Source of the DNA: Podaxis mareebaensis
Taxonomy: Eukaryota > Basidiomycota > Agaricomycetes > Agaricales > Agaricaceae
Length of the DNA: 64,000 nucleotides
Reading direction: 5' to 3'
Assembly: GCA_018524725.1 (NCBI GenBank)
Contig: JAEUWP010000024.1
Location: forward strand, 1 to 64,000
How positions within the stretch are numbered: position 1 is the first letter of the stretch; each line of letters starts with the position of its first letter. This document shows positions 11,254 through 21,669 of the stretch, one piece after another. Below the pieces are notes generated by a model. The model had not been told where the DNA came from. It worked only from the letters and a program-made list of their open reading frames with translations, and ran no database searches. A program made the position numbers and the translations under genes.

Positions 11254-12130
11254 TGCAAACCCCTTTCGCCCCCTGTTCTACATTCCCGAAGTGACTGAAT
11301 CGAGAGGCATCAGATGAGAACAAGAGTTACGACGATTACCGAGACACACTTCTATCAGTCTTCTATCAGTTTATTCTCGTAGTAAACTTCGGAGCACAGA
11401 AGACGGCTCTCCTGAGCGTCATGGGACGGATTTGGCCAATCGTTTTACCCATGAATTATACCACGGCAATGGTTCTCATAAAAGCTGGGTCAACAAAGTG
11501 CCGCCTATAATTAGGGGAGCTGGATAAGTCAATATGATTTACATCCCCCGCTTTGGGTTGGGTGGGCTAAAAATTGGTACAGCAAGGCGTCTGGAAGAAG
11601 AACCAGGGATAAATTTGGAAGATAAGCCTAGAGCTACCACAAATAATGACCTCATTCACCAGTATTCCGGTCAGCACCCATAGTATGGACTCCGGTTTGG
11701 GTAATGGCAAGGAGAGGAGGCCGAAAATGAGGTGTAGTAAGTGTTTATTCATAAATGATAAGGAGAACGTCGAATTTGTGCGTGACCTTGTGGTATCCGG
11801 TAGTATGATCCACGAGTGCTATTTGTGTGGCTGTTAATGTTATAGCTCAAAGGAGGTAAAGAAATGGAACACCTCAACCTACAGCTGAGCACGGGGTGCT
11901 GATAGCCACTAGTCATCGACAAGACCTGACATTCTCAAAAAAGAGGTTTCACTAATGAAATTGACCAAGTGAAAGGCACTGTCGGCGATGATACATGTAT
12001 CTGGCCCACGTCCACTGACTGTGCATGGGAAATGGTTGGGTGGGCACGAGAGGTATTTGCTACGATAGATCAATCGATCAGGGACCTCGAGGAGGGAAGC
12101 AAGGCCCCAGCGTGATTGATATCATCGGCA
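10891..12130. repeat. duplicated segment, copy B
   Basis: Partner of 6873-8200 in direct orientation. The two copies bracket the chitinase gene. The part beyond 11260 corresponds to the upstream region of the royal-jelly-like gene and contains no open frame of note. Confidence 0.75.
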
Positions 12131-13194
12131 AGTCTCGTCGCGGAGCCCGAACTATCAGACCCCAAATGTTCGGATCTGTTTCTCAAAGTTGCTGAACAGC
12201 CGTGACATGGGCCGTCTCCGCGCCCCGAGCCTCGGAAAGAAGCAAGGCTAATGGACCTTCTTGCAATGAGGCTGGACCCAGGAACAGCCTGTGAACGTCT
12301 AGAATGGAATGTTCACAATCGTGGGACCGAAAGCTAGGCGACACAGCCTAGTCCATGGACGGAAGGAAGCCAGAGAAGGTAGAGAGGTCTTACGAGGTCT
12401 TGGTAAGCATCTAGCCAGAGATTGCTGACAGACGTTTTCCATATTCAGAATGTAACAGGGATTTTCTAGTTAGGAGGAGTCCAATGTTCCTAAAGAAGAG
12501 TGCCAAATACATAAGTTCAACTTCCGCACTCATACCTTTCCCTTGCAAGCTTTATTTCAATCAGCTTCCCTCAACTTATTGAATTAGTTTCCCCCGCAAA
12601 CTTGCTGAGCTGTGGTTTTGTAATACCTTTGTACTTACCTCCTAATTCTTTCCTTCACGTCATAGTCTTGGATAGACACTTCAGCGAGTAAGTAGAACTT
12701 TTACTTCTGTTATCTGCCTGCTGGTAGCTTTTTCCTACTGGGTTCTCATATACCAGTACGAGGATCTTTGGAATAGGCTAGCGCCCCGTGCCTTCCAAAT
12801 TTAGTGTATAAAATGGTCAGTTGCATTTTAGGGTGAAGTTTTGAAAATTGATGCAGAAGAGCCACAGCTGGTGTCGGCGAAAGGGAGATAATCACTACGC
12901 CTGATGATCTGAACGACGAGCCTCGCAATTATTCATAGGCCGATGTTCCGAGTGGCGGTGATTGTCATACAAGCTCGAAAATGGCATGATCAGGCTCTCA
13001 TTATCAAGTGGAGATCGTATGAGGAGCACGAATTTTGACTTGGTAGAAGGTTGTCGCCGTTCACCAGCACAATAAATTTGGGCGGCGTACTGAGCAGGGT
13101 CGAGTCAGGGGAGTCGGGGTTATAAGCCGATCGCTGATCGATGGGATTTCGGTTCTATCCGATACCACAATTTACAACTTTGGGTGTTTTTGCC
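12131..13194. other. intergenic, upstream of SHMT
   Basis: About 1.06 kb with only short frames. It should include the SHMT promoter and 5' leader. No RNA gene or repeat was recognised. Confidence 0.5.
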
Positions 13195-15118
13195 ATGTTG
13201 CGATTTCTGACTAGGCCTCTAATCCGAACTTCCATCTCTGTAAGGTCCTTTCCTGTCTCCCGTGTCGCTCTACGAACAATGGCAACAGCAAATACCCCAG
13301 CATTCGTGAGCTTGCTCGTTCCGTCTTCACCCATCCTATTCTCACCGGCCACCCGCTTTTCAGAACAAGGTCCTTTACGCGCCTCTCGCAGAGATCGATC
13401 CGGAAGTGAAAAATATCATCGATAAGGAGACATGGAGGCAGTTCACTGGTCTTGAGCTCATTGCTTCTGAGGTGTGCTTCTTCCAGCCCTTCCGCACCAT
13501 GACCCTTACGCAAAGCAGAACTTGACCAGCCTTGCCACCATGGAGGCCAACGGCTCCATCCTCACCAACAAGTACTCGGAGGGTCTCCCTAATGCTCGTT
13601 ACTATGGCGGTAACGAGTATATCGATGAGCTTGAGGTTCTTTGCCGGAAACGCGCTCTCACCGCGTTCAACCTCGACCCCGCAACATGGGGTGTTAACGT
13701 CCAGCCTTACTCTGGTAGTGTGAGTCTTTCTCCGTCAAAATTTGATATCGGCTTATTCTAACATTCATTTGCCTGTAGACTGCCAAGTCAGTAACACCCC
13801 CCAGCTTCCTTAATCCACTCCAGGACTAACCACCGTTTAGCTTTGCGGCCCTGACTGCCCTCATTCAACCCCAGGATCGTCTCATGGGCCTTGGCCTTCC
13901 CGACGGTGGTCACCTCACCCATGGCTACTACGTCCGTCAAGTCTCGCTATATTTTATGTTGCTTGAATGCTGACGGTCATACGGCTGTTTTTAGACCGCT
14001 AAGAAGAAGATGACTGCGTCGTCTATCTACTTCCAATCCTACCCTTATGCCATCACACCCGACACCAACCTCATCGATTACGCTGGTCTTGCTGCTCAGG
14101 CGAAGATCTTCAAGCCCCGTCTCATCATCTGCGGTGCTTCCGCTTACCCCCGCGACTGGGATTATGCTAAACTCCGCGAAATTGCCGACAAGGAGGGCGC
14201 CTGGCTCATGGCAGACATTGCCCACACATCCGGCCTCATTGCTGCTCAGGAGCTGAACAACCCCTTCGAGTACTGCGATGTCGTTACCACCACCACTCAC
14301 AAGACCCTTCGAGGCCCTCGTGCTGGTCTTATCTTCTTCAGGAAGGACCGTCCTAATGCCCCCGACCTCGAGAAGCGTGTTAATGAAGCCGTCTTCCCTG
14401 CTTGCCAGGGTGGTCCCCATAACAACGTGAGTCTCAATCGTATGATCCATGTCGAGGTTCGGCCGCTGAGTTGGAGTTCCTTTTAGACCATCGCTGCTGT
14501 TGCCACTGCCCTCCTCCAAGTTGCTCAGCCTGAGTGGAAAGCTTACGCTAAACAGGTTATTGCTAATGCCAAGACTCTTGGTGAAGCTCTAGTCGCCCAT
14601 GGCTACAAACTCCAGACTGGTGGCACCGATAATCATCTTGTACTCTGGGATCTCAGGCCTCTAGGTTTGACCGGTAGCAAAGTCGAGAAGGTCTGTGACT
14701 TAATGGGTATTACCATCAACAGTGAGCATCCCCTTTTGATATACGTTCCATCACTCAATTCTCACTTAACCATTCAGAGAACGCTGTTTCTGGTGATGCT
14801 TCTGCCCAGGTGCCTGGTGGCATCCGCCTTGGTACCTCCGCTTTGACCTCCCGTGACATGAAGGAGGAGGATATCAAGGTTGTTGCCGACTTCCTTCACC
14901 GTGCTGTCCAGCTCGCTCTTCTTCTCCAGAAGGAGGCCGGCTCGAAGCTCCTTAAGGACTTCGTCCGCGTTGCTACCACCCAAGAGGAGGGTAAACAAGG
15001 CTTCGCTCAAGTGAAGCAGCTCCGCGACGAGGTCCGTGCCTTCGCCAGCAAGTGGCCCTTGCCCGGCGTAGATACAGCCAACTTGAAAAAGCCCGCTGGA
15101 TACCATGAGGATTTCTGA
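13195..15118 (+). CDS. serine hydroxymethyltransferase, mitochondrial/cytosolic
   Basis: Eight exons: 13195-13305, 13364-13471, 13519-13719, 13779-13786, 13841-13931, 13995-14426, 14487-14721 and 14778-15118. All joins are in phase; the product is 508 aa. The enzyme converts serine and tetrahydrofolate to glycine and 5,10-methylene-THF, using PLP. Visible signatures are [53 protein letters not shown] with Asp247 and His250, and [14 protein letters not shown] with the Schiff-base Lys276. The first 28 residues ([19 protein letters not shown]...) are Arg/Ser-rich without acids, a mitochondrial presequence. A second in-frame Met at 13279 (MATANTPAF) would give a cytosolic form. The fourth exon is only 8 nt long (ACTGCCAA, the TAN of SGSTANFAAL). 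An upstream in-frame ATG at 13141 would add 18 residues. Confidence 0.95.
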
Positions 15119-16192
15119 ACTGGATCTTGATAGCTTCCTGCGGTAGCAGATCGTAGCCGTTGTTTCGTTACGTTGGCATCTTGGATTACATTTCCCTTCT
15201 TTATTCCGCATTTTTCCTTTCTGTTAGAAGATTCAACACCATTGGGATTGCATCTCTTGAGACGGACATTTCAACATGGTCCGTGCGTCACGACATATCT
15301 AGTGTATTTGTAATGACGACCTTTTTTCCTATGCATAAATGAAACAATGTGTCCCTCGAGGACTTTTGATGATCAGGAGTTCATCCGGCCCTCAGGAAGT
15401 CTAGCCCTTGTAAGCGATACCCAAGTCAGCCAACCTCTACTCGATGTCGAGTTGTTGAGTAGTCTCAAATAAACCTGACGTCATTCCTGTGTAGGTCCAT
15501 ATTTGCCGTGTGATGATCATTGCCACTCAAAGGCGCCATTGGTCGAACCTGACGTCTAATATCACTTGCAGTATCACCTGCCACAGGACGTATCTATCCA
15601 CCACTCCCGCTTGTTATAATAAAGTTCCGTGTCGGAGGTAGCTCATATGGTAGGGCGCTTATTATTTTATCTCCCGTAGCTATCCCGGATCCGAGGCTTT
15701 ATGGGACTGTGGAACCAACGACTCGGCATGCAGGGTCCACTGGCTCACGCTGTTATCGTGGGCCGTTGGGCCGCTGAACCGCTGAACCCTTGATTCTGCC
15801 ACGCATCCAGCTATTCCGAGAGCGTGGCTCGGGGCCGTTTTTGCACTCGGTGCGGCTGGACATTCCGTGGGAGTTTTCCGGTCACCATGTCGAGTGGAAA
15901 TCAATGCAACCGTGCATGGGAAGTTAATGAGCTTGTTAAATAGAGGTGGGTACGGTTAGACCCTCCATGAAACGGCAAGGGTAAAATTAGAATAGACGAT
16001 GCAGTCGATTCGTTCCCCCGACTCGTAATGAATGGGTCATGACGCATGTAGAAGCCAAGAATTTAGCGACACGCTGCACTGGCAGTTCCTTAAATTGCCT
16101 TTCGCCTACACAGTGGCGCACTTATATCAATGCACTTGGGATGCTAAGCAAAAATCTCTCGCGATCTCGTTGTTTTTATTTCCGTCCCCATC
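15119..16192. other. intergenic, no gene seen
   Basis: It holds the 3' end of SHMT and the upstream part of the next gene. A tRNA-like A-box at 15631-15660 was considered and not accepted. Confidence 0.5.
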
Positions 16193-17417
16193 ATGGCTAT
16201 CGATAACCCCTGCGCCGAAAACTCTCGTACTACCCCACAGCAAAATCGAAGTCTGACAATCGACCCGTCAGGCCCGCATTGGGAAGATACTTCCTCCTCG
16301 CCATTAAACTCCGCCACCAATAGAGATCGAAGAAGAACACGGCGCATCAGGGATCTCGCAATAATATCAGGAGAAGGAGGTTCATCATACATGCATTCTT
16401 CGCTTCCTGCTTTCCTTTCATCCTTGTCCTCTATCACAACACTCTCTATATCATGGCACAATCTCGACTGGTACCTCCTCCCCAATAATCAGCGCGAAGC
16501 ACTAACTCGACTCATCACACTCGACTCGCTGGAGGAGCTGGAAATCGTCGCCTCGTGCAATTTCCCGCTGGATCTACTTCGGAGGTTTTCTGGAGCACGA
16601 GTATACCTTACCTTCTCAGGGGAGCTTATCCTCCTGGGTATCTCTACTGATGCCCAATCCCCTACTCGAGCGCCCGTGCGCCTTCAGGCGCTCACGAATT
16701 TGTCGTTGATGGGCCAGCGAAACATCACAACATTCATGGGGTTCTTCGGTAGCCAACCTGGACTTCGGCGTGCGCTGCGAACTCTCGAGTTCCTTTGCAT
16801 AACCTTCGTTGACGATGATCAATACCAGTCGGAAAGGAATCTGGAGCTGCTTGGGTCTTTTCTGAGGTTTCTTGATGGGTCGAGAATCAGGGAACTCAGG
16901 GTACAGGACGAAAGACCATGTAAGACTAATGGACCCTGCATTTATGATGACCAGGGTATGGCTGACGCAGCTTTGCATAGGTGCAATAATTGGACACACA
17001 CTTGGTCCCCAAGACCTTCCTTGCCTCGGAGATCTGTTAACGATGGAGGCACATCTTTGTGTCAAGCATCCTCTGGGTCCACGCGAAGTCTATTCTGCGC
17101 TGGGAGAATGGCTGACTTCTCTGTTATCGAACCTCGTTCCATCCACCACTCTCAAGTCCGTCGATGTCACATACAAGGTGATATTTCCACGGCCTCCCGG
17201 ATCACTGGATGGCCTCATTGATCACATGGGACGATTGTGGAGGGAACTAGATCGGTACTTGGCTCGCGGGCTGCTCGGCATAGAGCAGGTGAATGTAGGA
17301 TTTCAGTTCCATGGCGTCGGGGGACATGAGCAGTGGATGCAGTTCAATGCCGACAATCAACCTGAGCAACTGAATGCACGGGGGATTGATTGTTCGTTTT
17401 GGGTTCGTGACATTTAA
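16193..17417 (+). CDS. LRR-like protein of the F-box superfamily, no F-box visible
   Basis: Two exons, 16193-16919 and 16981-17417, joined by a 61-bp intron with a strong GTAAGA donor, encode 387 aa. The protein resembles the neighbour at 18281-19453 throughout. Both have a helix-strand repeat with LSSITTLSISWHNLDWYLLP here and LHSLEKFVIHWRALNWVLL there, then L..LEI/VLASCNFPL..LLR..SG. Such proteins in mushrooms usually carry an N-terminal F-box that binds Skp1 and LRR-like repeats that choose substrates for SCF ubiquitin ligase. Here the first 60 residues are polar and show no F-box. Function unknown; perhaps a truncated or specialised member. Without the intron the frame would run to a stop at 17219-17221. 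Confidence 0.72.
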
Positions 17418-18280
17418 AGATTAGAATTAGGGTGTCCAACTGAATTACTTGTTATGTATCTTCCTTCGCTTAATTCGCGGTGTTCGGTACCCATATTTGC
17501 GCCCACCTCTCTTGATTTGCTTTAATGTTATACTCATATCATAGCCAGACAGGACTTTTATAATATGAATTTCAACTGCTTCAAAAGAAAGCCGCTCGAA
17601 AAGGCCTCTGAACACTATCCTAAGCAACTGCTCAAGAGCCCACCCTTCACCGAGCCCTGAGGCCAAATCTAGGGTGGTTCTTCCAATTGAGTAAGATAAA
17701 ACACATTGAGGACGCGTGTCTGTCCTATATCCAGCAGCAAAGGATCTTTCACTGTCTAAAAACCTTGTCTATCGAGAAATACAAATCCACAAAGGAGAGG
17801 CTCGTGCCATCTCAGGCCACAAATCGATGGCGAATTTCATACCGCAAATAGCTATTTACCATGTCTGGAACATAACGGCATCGTCCGTGTCAGTAGACCT
17901 ATCCAACTAGACTCTGACTCCGAAGTTCCGATACCCACCTGGTCGCCTGAGCTCTTGCCCTTAGGGAGCCCAACGTTTCGACCACAACTCCAGCACTTCC
18001 CTGACGACTTCTATACTTTCCAACTCAAGGGGTAGCCTCTTTAGGGACATATCAATCAGTCCACGACTCAGCACGCCACATACAAAAGCCAAGTTGGCGC
18101 GATGCAGGGCTGTCTAAGCGAACTCACGGTACTACATCCCACGTACCACGTACCATTCCGGATACAAACGATCAAGAAAAACCGAGGAACCATTTAACTG
18201 AGCATTCCTGGGAGAGCTGGGAGATGCACCCATATTAATTTCCGGCCCCCATTTTTGCCCATAACCGACATCATTCCGCT
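17418..18280. other. intergenic, no gene seen
   Basis: Between the two tandem LRR-like paralogues. Only short frames occur, and no relic of a third copy was noticed. Confidence 0.45.
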
Positions 18281-19453
18281 ATGACAGACCCATTCACGCC
18301 GACAACTCCCCATACGATCAATCCATTGGACCCCAAGCACCCTTTGCTCTTCATCCAAGACGACGACCAGGCGACACACATCAAGGGTCTTACAATCTTC
18401 ACGGAAGGACCCTCGGGCGATGTTCGTCCTCAACTCGTCGATTTTCTCGGCCGTCTGCATTCGCTGGAGAAATTTGTGATCCATTGGAGGGCGCTTAACT
18501 GGGTACTGCTCGGGGAGGTTGAGCTCCGAGTGCTAGTTCGACTCTTCTCGCTGCCGTGCCTGCAGGATTTGCAAGTTCTTGCGTCGGCGAATTTTCCATT
18601 GTGTCTTCTACGATACTATTCGGGAAGGAAGTTATGCATCGCGGCTACCACGCTTGCTACAGCTGTGATGCCTGTCTTTCCTTCTGATAACGAGGCGAAG
18701 AAGCTTGGTGCTCTTATTCAATTGTCACTGGTTAACGCCAGGAATATCCGAGAGTTCCGGACCTTCGTCGAATGGCAGGCAGATAAGGCTCACGCCCTTT
18801 TACAATCTGTCAAGTGCCTTCGGTGTAGTGTCAGTTGGAGAGATCAAGATGCAAAGCCGGAGGAGTTCTTGAAGGATATTGGATCTTTGTTGCGACAATT
18901 TGGGTCTGTTTGTCGCAATCTCGAGGAATTCCACCTCCTGGACTGGCAGAAGCGTACGTTCACTCCACTTGAGGCGTCAACAAGACCAACACCGACTTTT
19001 ACAGATTCATTTGATGGATATCAGTTCACTCAACTCGACCTTGGTTCTCTCACTTTCCTAAAACACCTTTACGCACATCTTGGAGCTAGTCCAAAGGCGG
19101 ACGAGAAGACCATGGCATCGATGGACTCCTCACTTCGGCAATGGCTTTTTCCTCTCCTCTTCAACCTTCCTTCTCCACAACTCCTCGAGCACGTTACCAT
19201 CACATTTAGCTTTATCGTTCCATTCCCTTGGCCTAATGATCTCCATAGTTGGATGCAATCCTTTTCCGCTGAGCTCGATGACAGCTTAGCCCCAAAATTC
19301 CCGCAGTTACGGACTGTAAACCTAACCTTCGACTTGCGCAATGCCCATACAAGGCCCTACAACTGGCAAGCTTTCAACGATGTTCTTCATCCTATCAAGC
19401 TGCATGAACGTGGGGTGACTTGTAAATTTAGGGCTGAGGTCTATCGTCCGTAA
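18281..19453 (+). CDS. LRR-like protein, tandem paralogue, no F-box visible
   Basis: A single open frame of 390 aa. It is collinear with the gene 0.9 kb upstream and shares the segments W-x-x-L-(D/N)-W-x-L-L, LQVLASANFPLCLLRYYSG and a long helical C-terminal half. The tandem position and equal length (387 and 390 aa) indicate local duplication; the paralogue has an intron near residue 243 that this one lacks. The N-terminus MTDPFTPTTPHTINPLDPKHP contains no F-box. It probably forms a curved LRR-like scaffold; partner unknown. Why the upstream copy has the intron and this copy does not (gain or loss) cannot be told from the sequence. Confidence 0.75.
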   Translation: MTDPFTPTTPHTINPLDPKHPLLFIQDDDQATHIKGLTIFTEGPSGDVRPQLVDFLGRLHSLEKFVIHWRALNWVLLGEVELRVLVRLFSLPCLQDLQVLASANFPLCLLRYYSGRKLCIAATTLATAVMPVFPSDNEAKKLGALIQLSLVNARNIREFRTFVEWQADKAHALLQSVKCLRCSVSWRDQDAKPEEFLKDIGSLLRQFGSVCRNLEEFHLLDWQKRTFTPLEASTRPTPTFTDSFDGYQFTQLDLGSLTFLKHLYAHLGASPKADEKTMASMDSSLRQWLFPLLFNLPSPQLLEHVTITFSFIVPFPWPNDLHSWMQSFSAELDDSLAPKFPQLRTVNLTFDLRNAHTRPYNWQAFNDVLHPIKLHERGVTCKFRAEVYRP

Positions 19454-21669
19454 TCATTTTGAGACTTATTCTTCTCTGTTTTGGGTTTCAGTTGGCTCTA
19501 GGGATATATTGATGGATACTTATCTATACCATAATAATTATGTGGACCCTAATAGACTCTTATCACTAGTATTATGTAGTCTGATTGTCGTAGAGTCTGT
19601 TGTGAGTCTAAATGGTTTGATTAATTTCCTTTAGGTGACGTCACCCCCCGCAATACCATTGATCGGTTATTTGACGTTTGAGCCAGGCCAACGGCGCATA
19701 CGTCTTGTTAGCAGGATACCACACCACTCCGTTTTCGACTTAAACCGAGCCAACCTTCGAGACGCGACAGTTGCAGGATAAGTTATACGAGCAGAAGAGT
19801 GCCCGAAAAGATTGAGATCGGATATCTATCGGTGGACTAGCCACAAGAATGAATTTTGAAGTTTCTCGATTCTCTAAATATTGTACAACGCTTCCGCTTT
19901 TTTTGGTGGAGCGAAGAGCAGTGGCCCCTAACAGGGTTGGGTCCGCTTCTCCGCTGGGTTGCACTTGTGTGCCTGGTTTGAGTCCGCCTCCAGGGAAATG
20001 CATTATGCACTCCTGCACTGTCCGGCAGGTAGTGTGGGACTCCGCTTTAGCCTTCCCCACTTCTTTCGAGGTGGCGGCTTAGGCGTATACCCACTAAAAC
20101 CCCGGGTCTGTTTGGCCAGTCGGGCGGGAGCCCTTTCTCATCATGTATTAGACCGTTCCATGTTCCGATCTTTTTGTCTTTTCTTAGTGATTTGGGCCCG
20201 AATCGTTTCTCATTGATGTGTAGGTAGCCCATTTTGAGTCTGAACAACGCTTCCACTTGTAACCAGTCCGCCAACTATGCCGCCTTTCTTGTTGAAATCC
20301 CTCCGTCCAAAGGCATTATAATTGTGGCTGCTTTGTTTCCAGCGCCTCCCTTCAGTTCTCGATCACTCCTGGCTTGGTTTTCAACAAAATTTCAAAACGA
20401 AGGGTATATATGGCTGACTCAAGGGCCAGGCGTCGGCTTCAACCTCTTTATCTTCTAGATCTCACTTTCACCCTTGCCATTCGTCATTCGTTTGTACAAT
20501 TATTCGCGAACTCACTTCATTTGCAATTAACGCTCGCGCAGCCACAGCTCTACAAGGACTCCCTGCGCCTCTCCAACCTATGGTCTCCCCGTTGGCGACC
20601 TCACCAATCATGTATATACTCCCAGATTCGTTCTGAACTAATGATTGTTGCCCTCAGCACGGCCTCCAATTTTTTGGCTGGAGGAAGATATCTTCCGGGC
20701 GTCTCCCTCCCGGGAAGCCGATAATTTCCTAGGTCTGTCTGGTTGGCGATGGCCTTCCCCTCCCCACCGCCAGCGGCGGTCTATTACCTCGCGGAATCAG
20801 CAACTTCGGTGCTGGTATGTCTTGTCTCAACTGCTGATACCCCTGACGCTTCTGTCAGTCCCTTAAACCAATGGCCTTCTAGTAAGCACCAACTCCATCC
20901 CTTGTGCCAGTTCCCTTGACAGTGTCGGCGGAGAACCGGGGGTACTCTCAGGACTGACTTTGTATGTCCAAACCATGCTAGTACTCATGGCTTCCTCGCT
21001 CGACTCTCGCCCTGTTAGAGAGGATGGTCGCGAGTATACCCCCTCTTTCGTGCACATTCCTGAGCTAAAATTTCGTCCTTAGGTGTAGGAAGACACTCAC
21101 TTCGTAAATACTTCATATCGCGCGGCCTTACGCCGCACGTTGATTACCCCATTCTATAAACTCTCTCTTCCTGTCACTGCAGTCTCGATCTTAGCGGAGG
21201 GGAACTCATATATGATGATTCCTATAAGTGGCGTCATGAGCTACGCACCAGTAGCCCGGCGTCTTGTGATATATTTGTTAACAACACGGTCGCCTATCAA
21301 GTGTGCGGACCTGCAACATGTATCAAATTAGCCATGAGCGTCGGATCAGCCCGAGCTGACAATAGATACATACTATGGAGCGGATGTCATGCATCAGGAC
21401 GTAAGCGATACTCAGCATCGTCACCATACATGTGGTCAAGTGCCTTCAAAGTCTGCGATGCAACAGCCACGACTCCCGTCCTTAACAGCATCTGAGCGGG
21501 CTCCTACTTCCTGTCACACTACTGAACACCTCGCATCTACAGCTCTCATTCTATGACAATAACATACAATTCAACGTTTACAAACATGATAATCGTACAA
21601 GATGAGTGGGGTATATACATACGAAAGTTTCATAGATAGTCTCACAAATGCACAAGCCAGATCCGCTTC
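19454..21669. other. 2.2-kb gene-poor stretch
   Basis: Many short frames, the longest 116 aa, none with a recognisable domain or convincing splice partners. Short stretches near 20640-21060 are open and Ser/Pro-rich, but no start, intron set or family could be supported. No terminal repeats of a transposon were found by eye. Confidence 0.4.

Noticed and set aside
15631..15700. tRNA-like start (GTCGGAGGTAGCTCATATGGTAGGGCG)-type A box region
   Set aside because: No matching B box (GGTTCGANNCC) or closing acceptor stem follows at the right distance; at most a degenerate tRNA relic.
20374..20866. overlapping plus-strand frames of about 70-116 codons
   Set aside because: No domain, no splice chain and no conserved start; could not be supported as genes.
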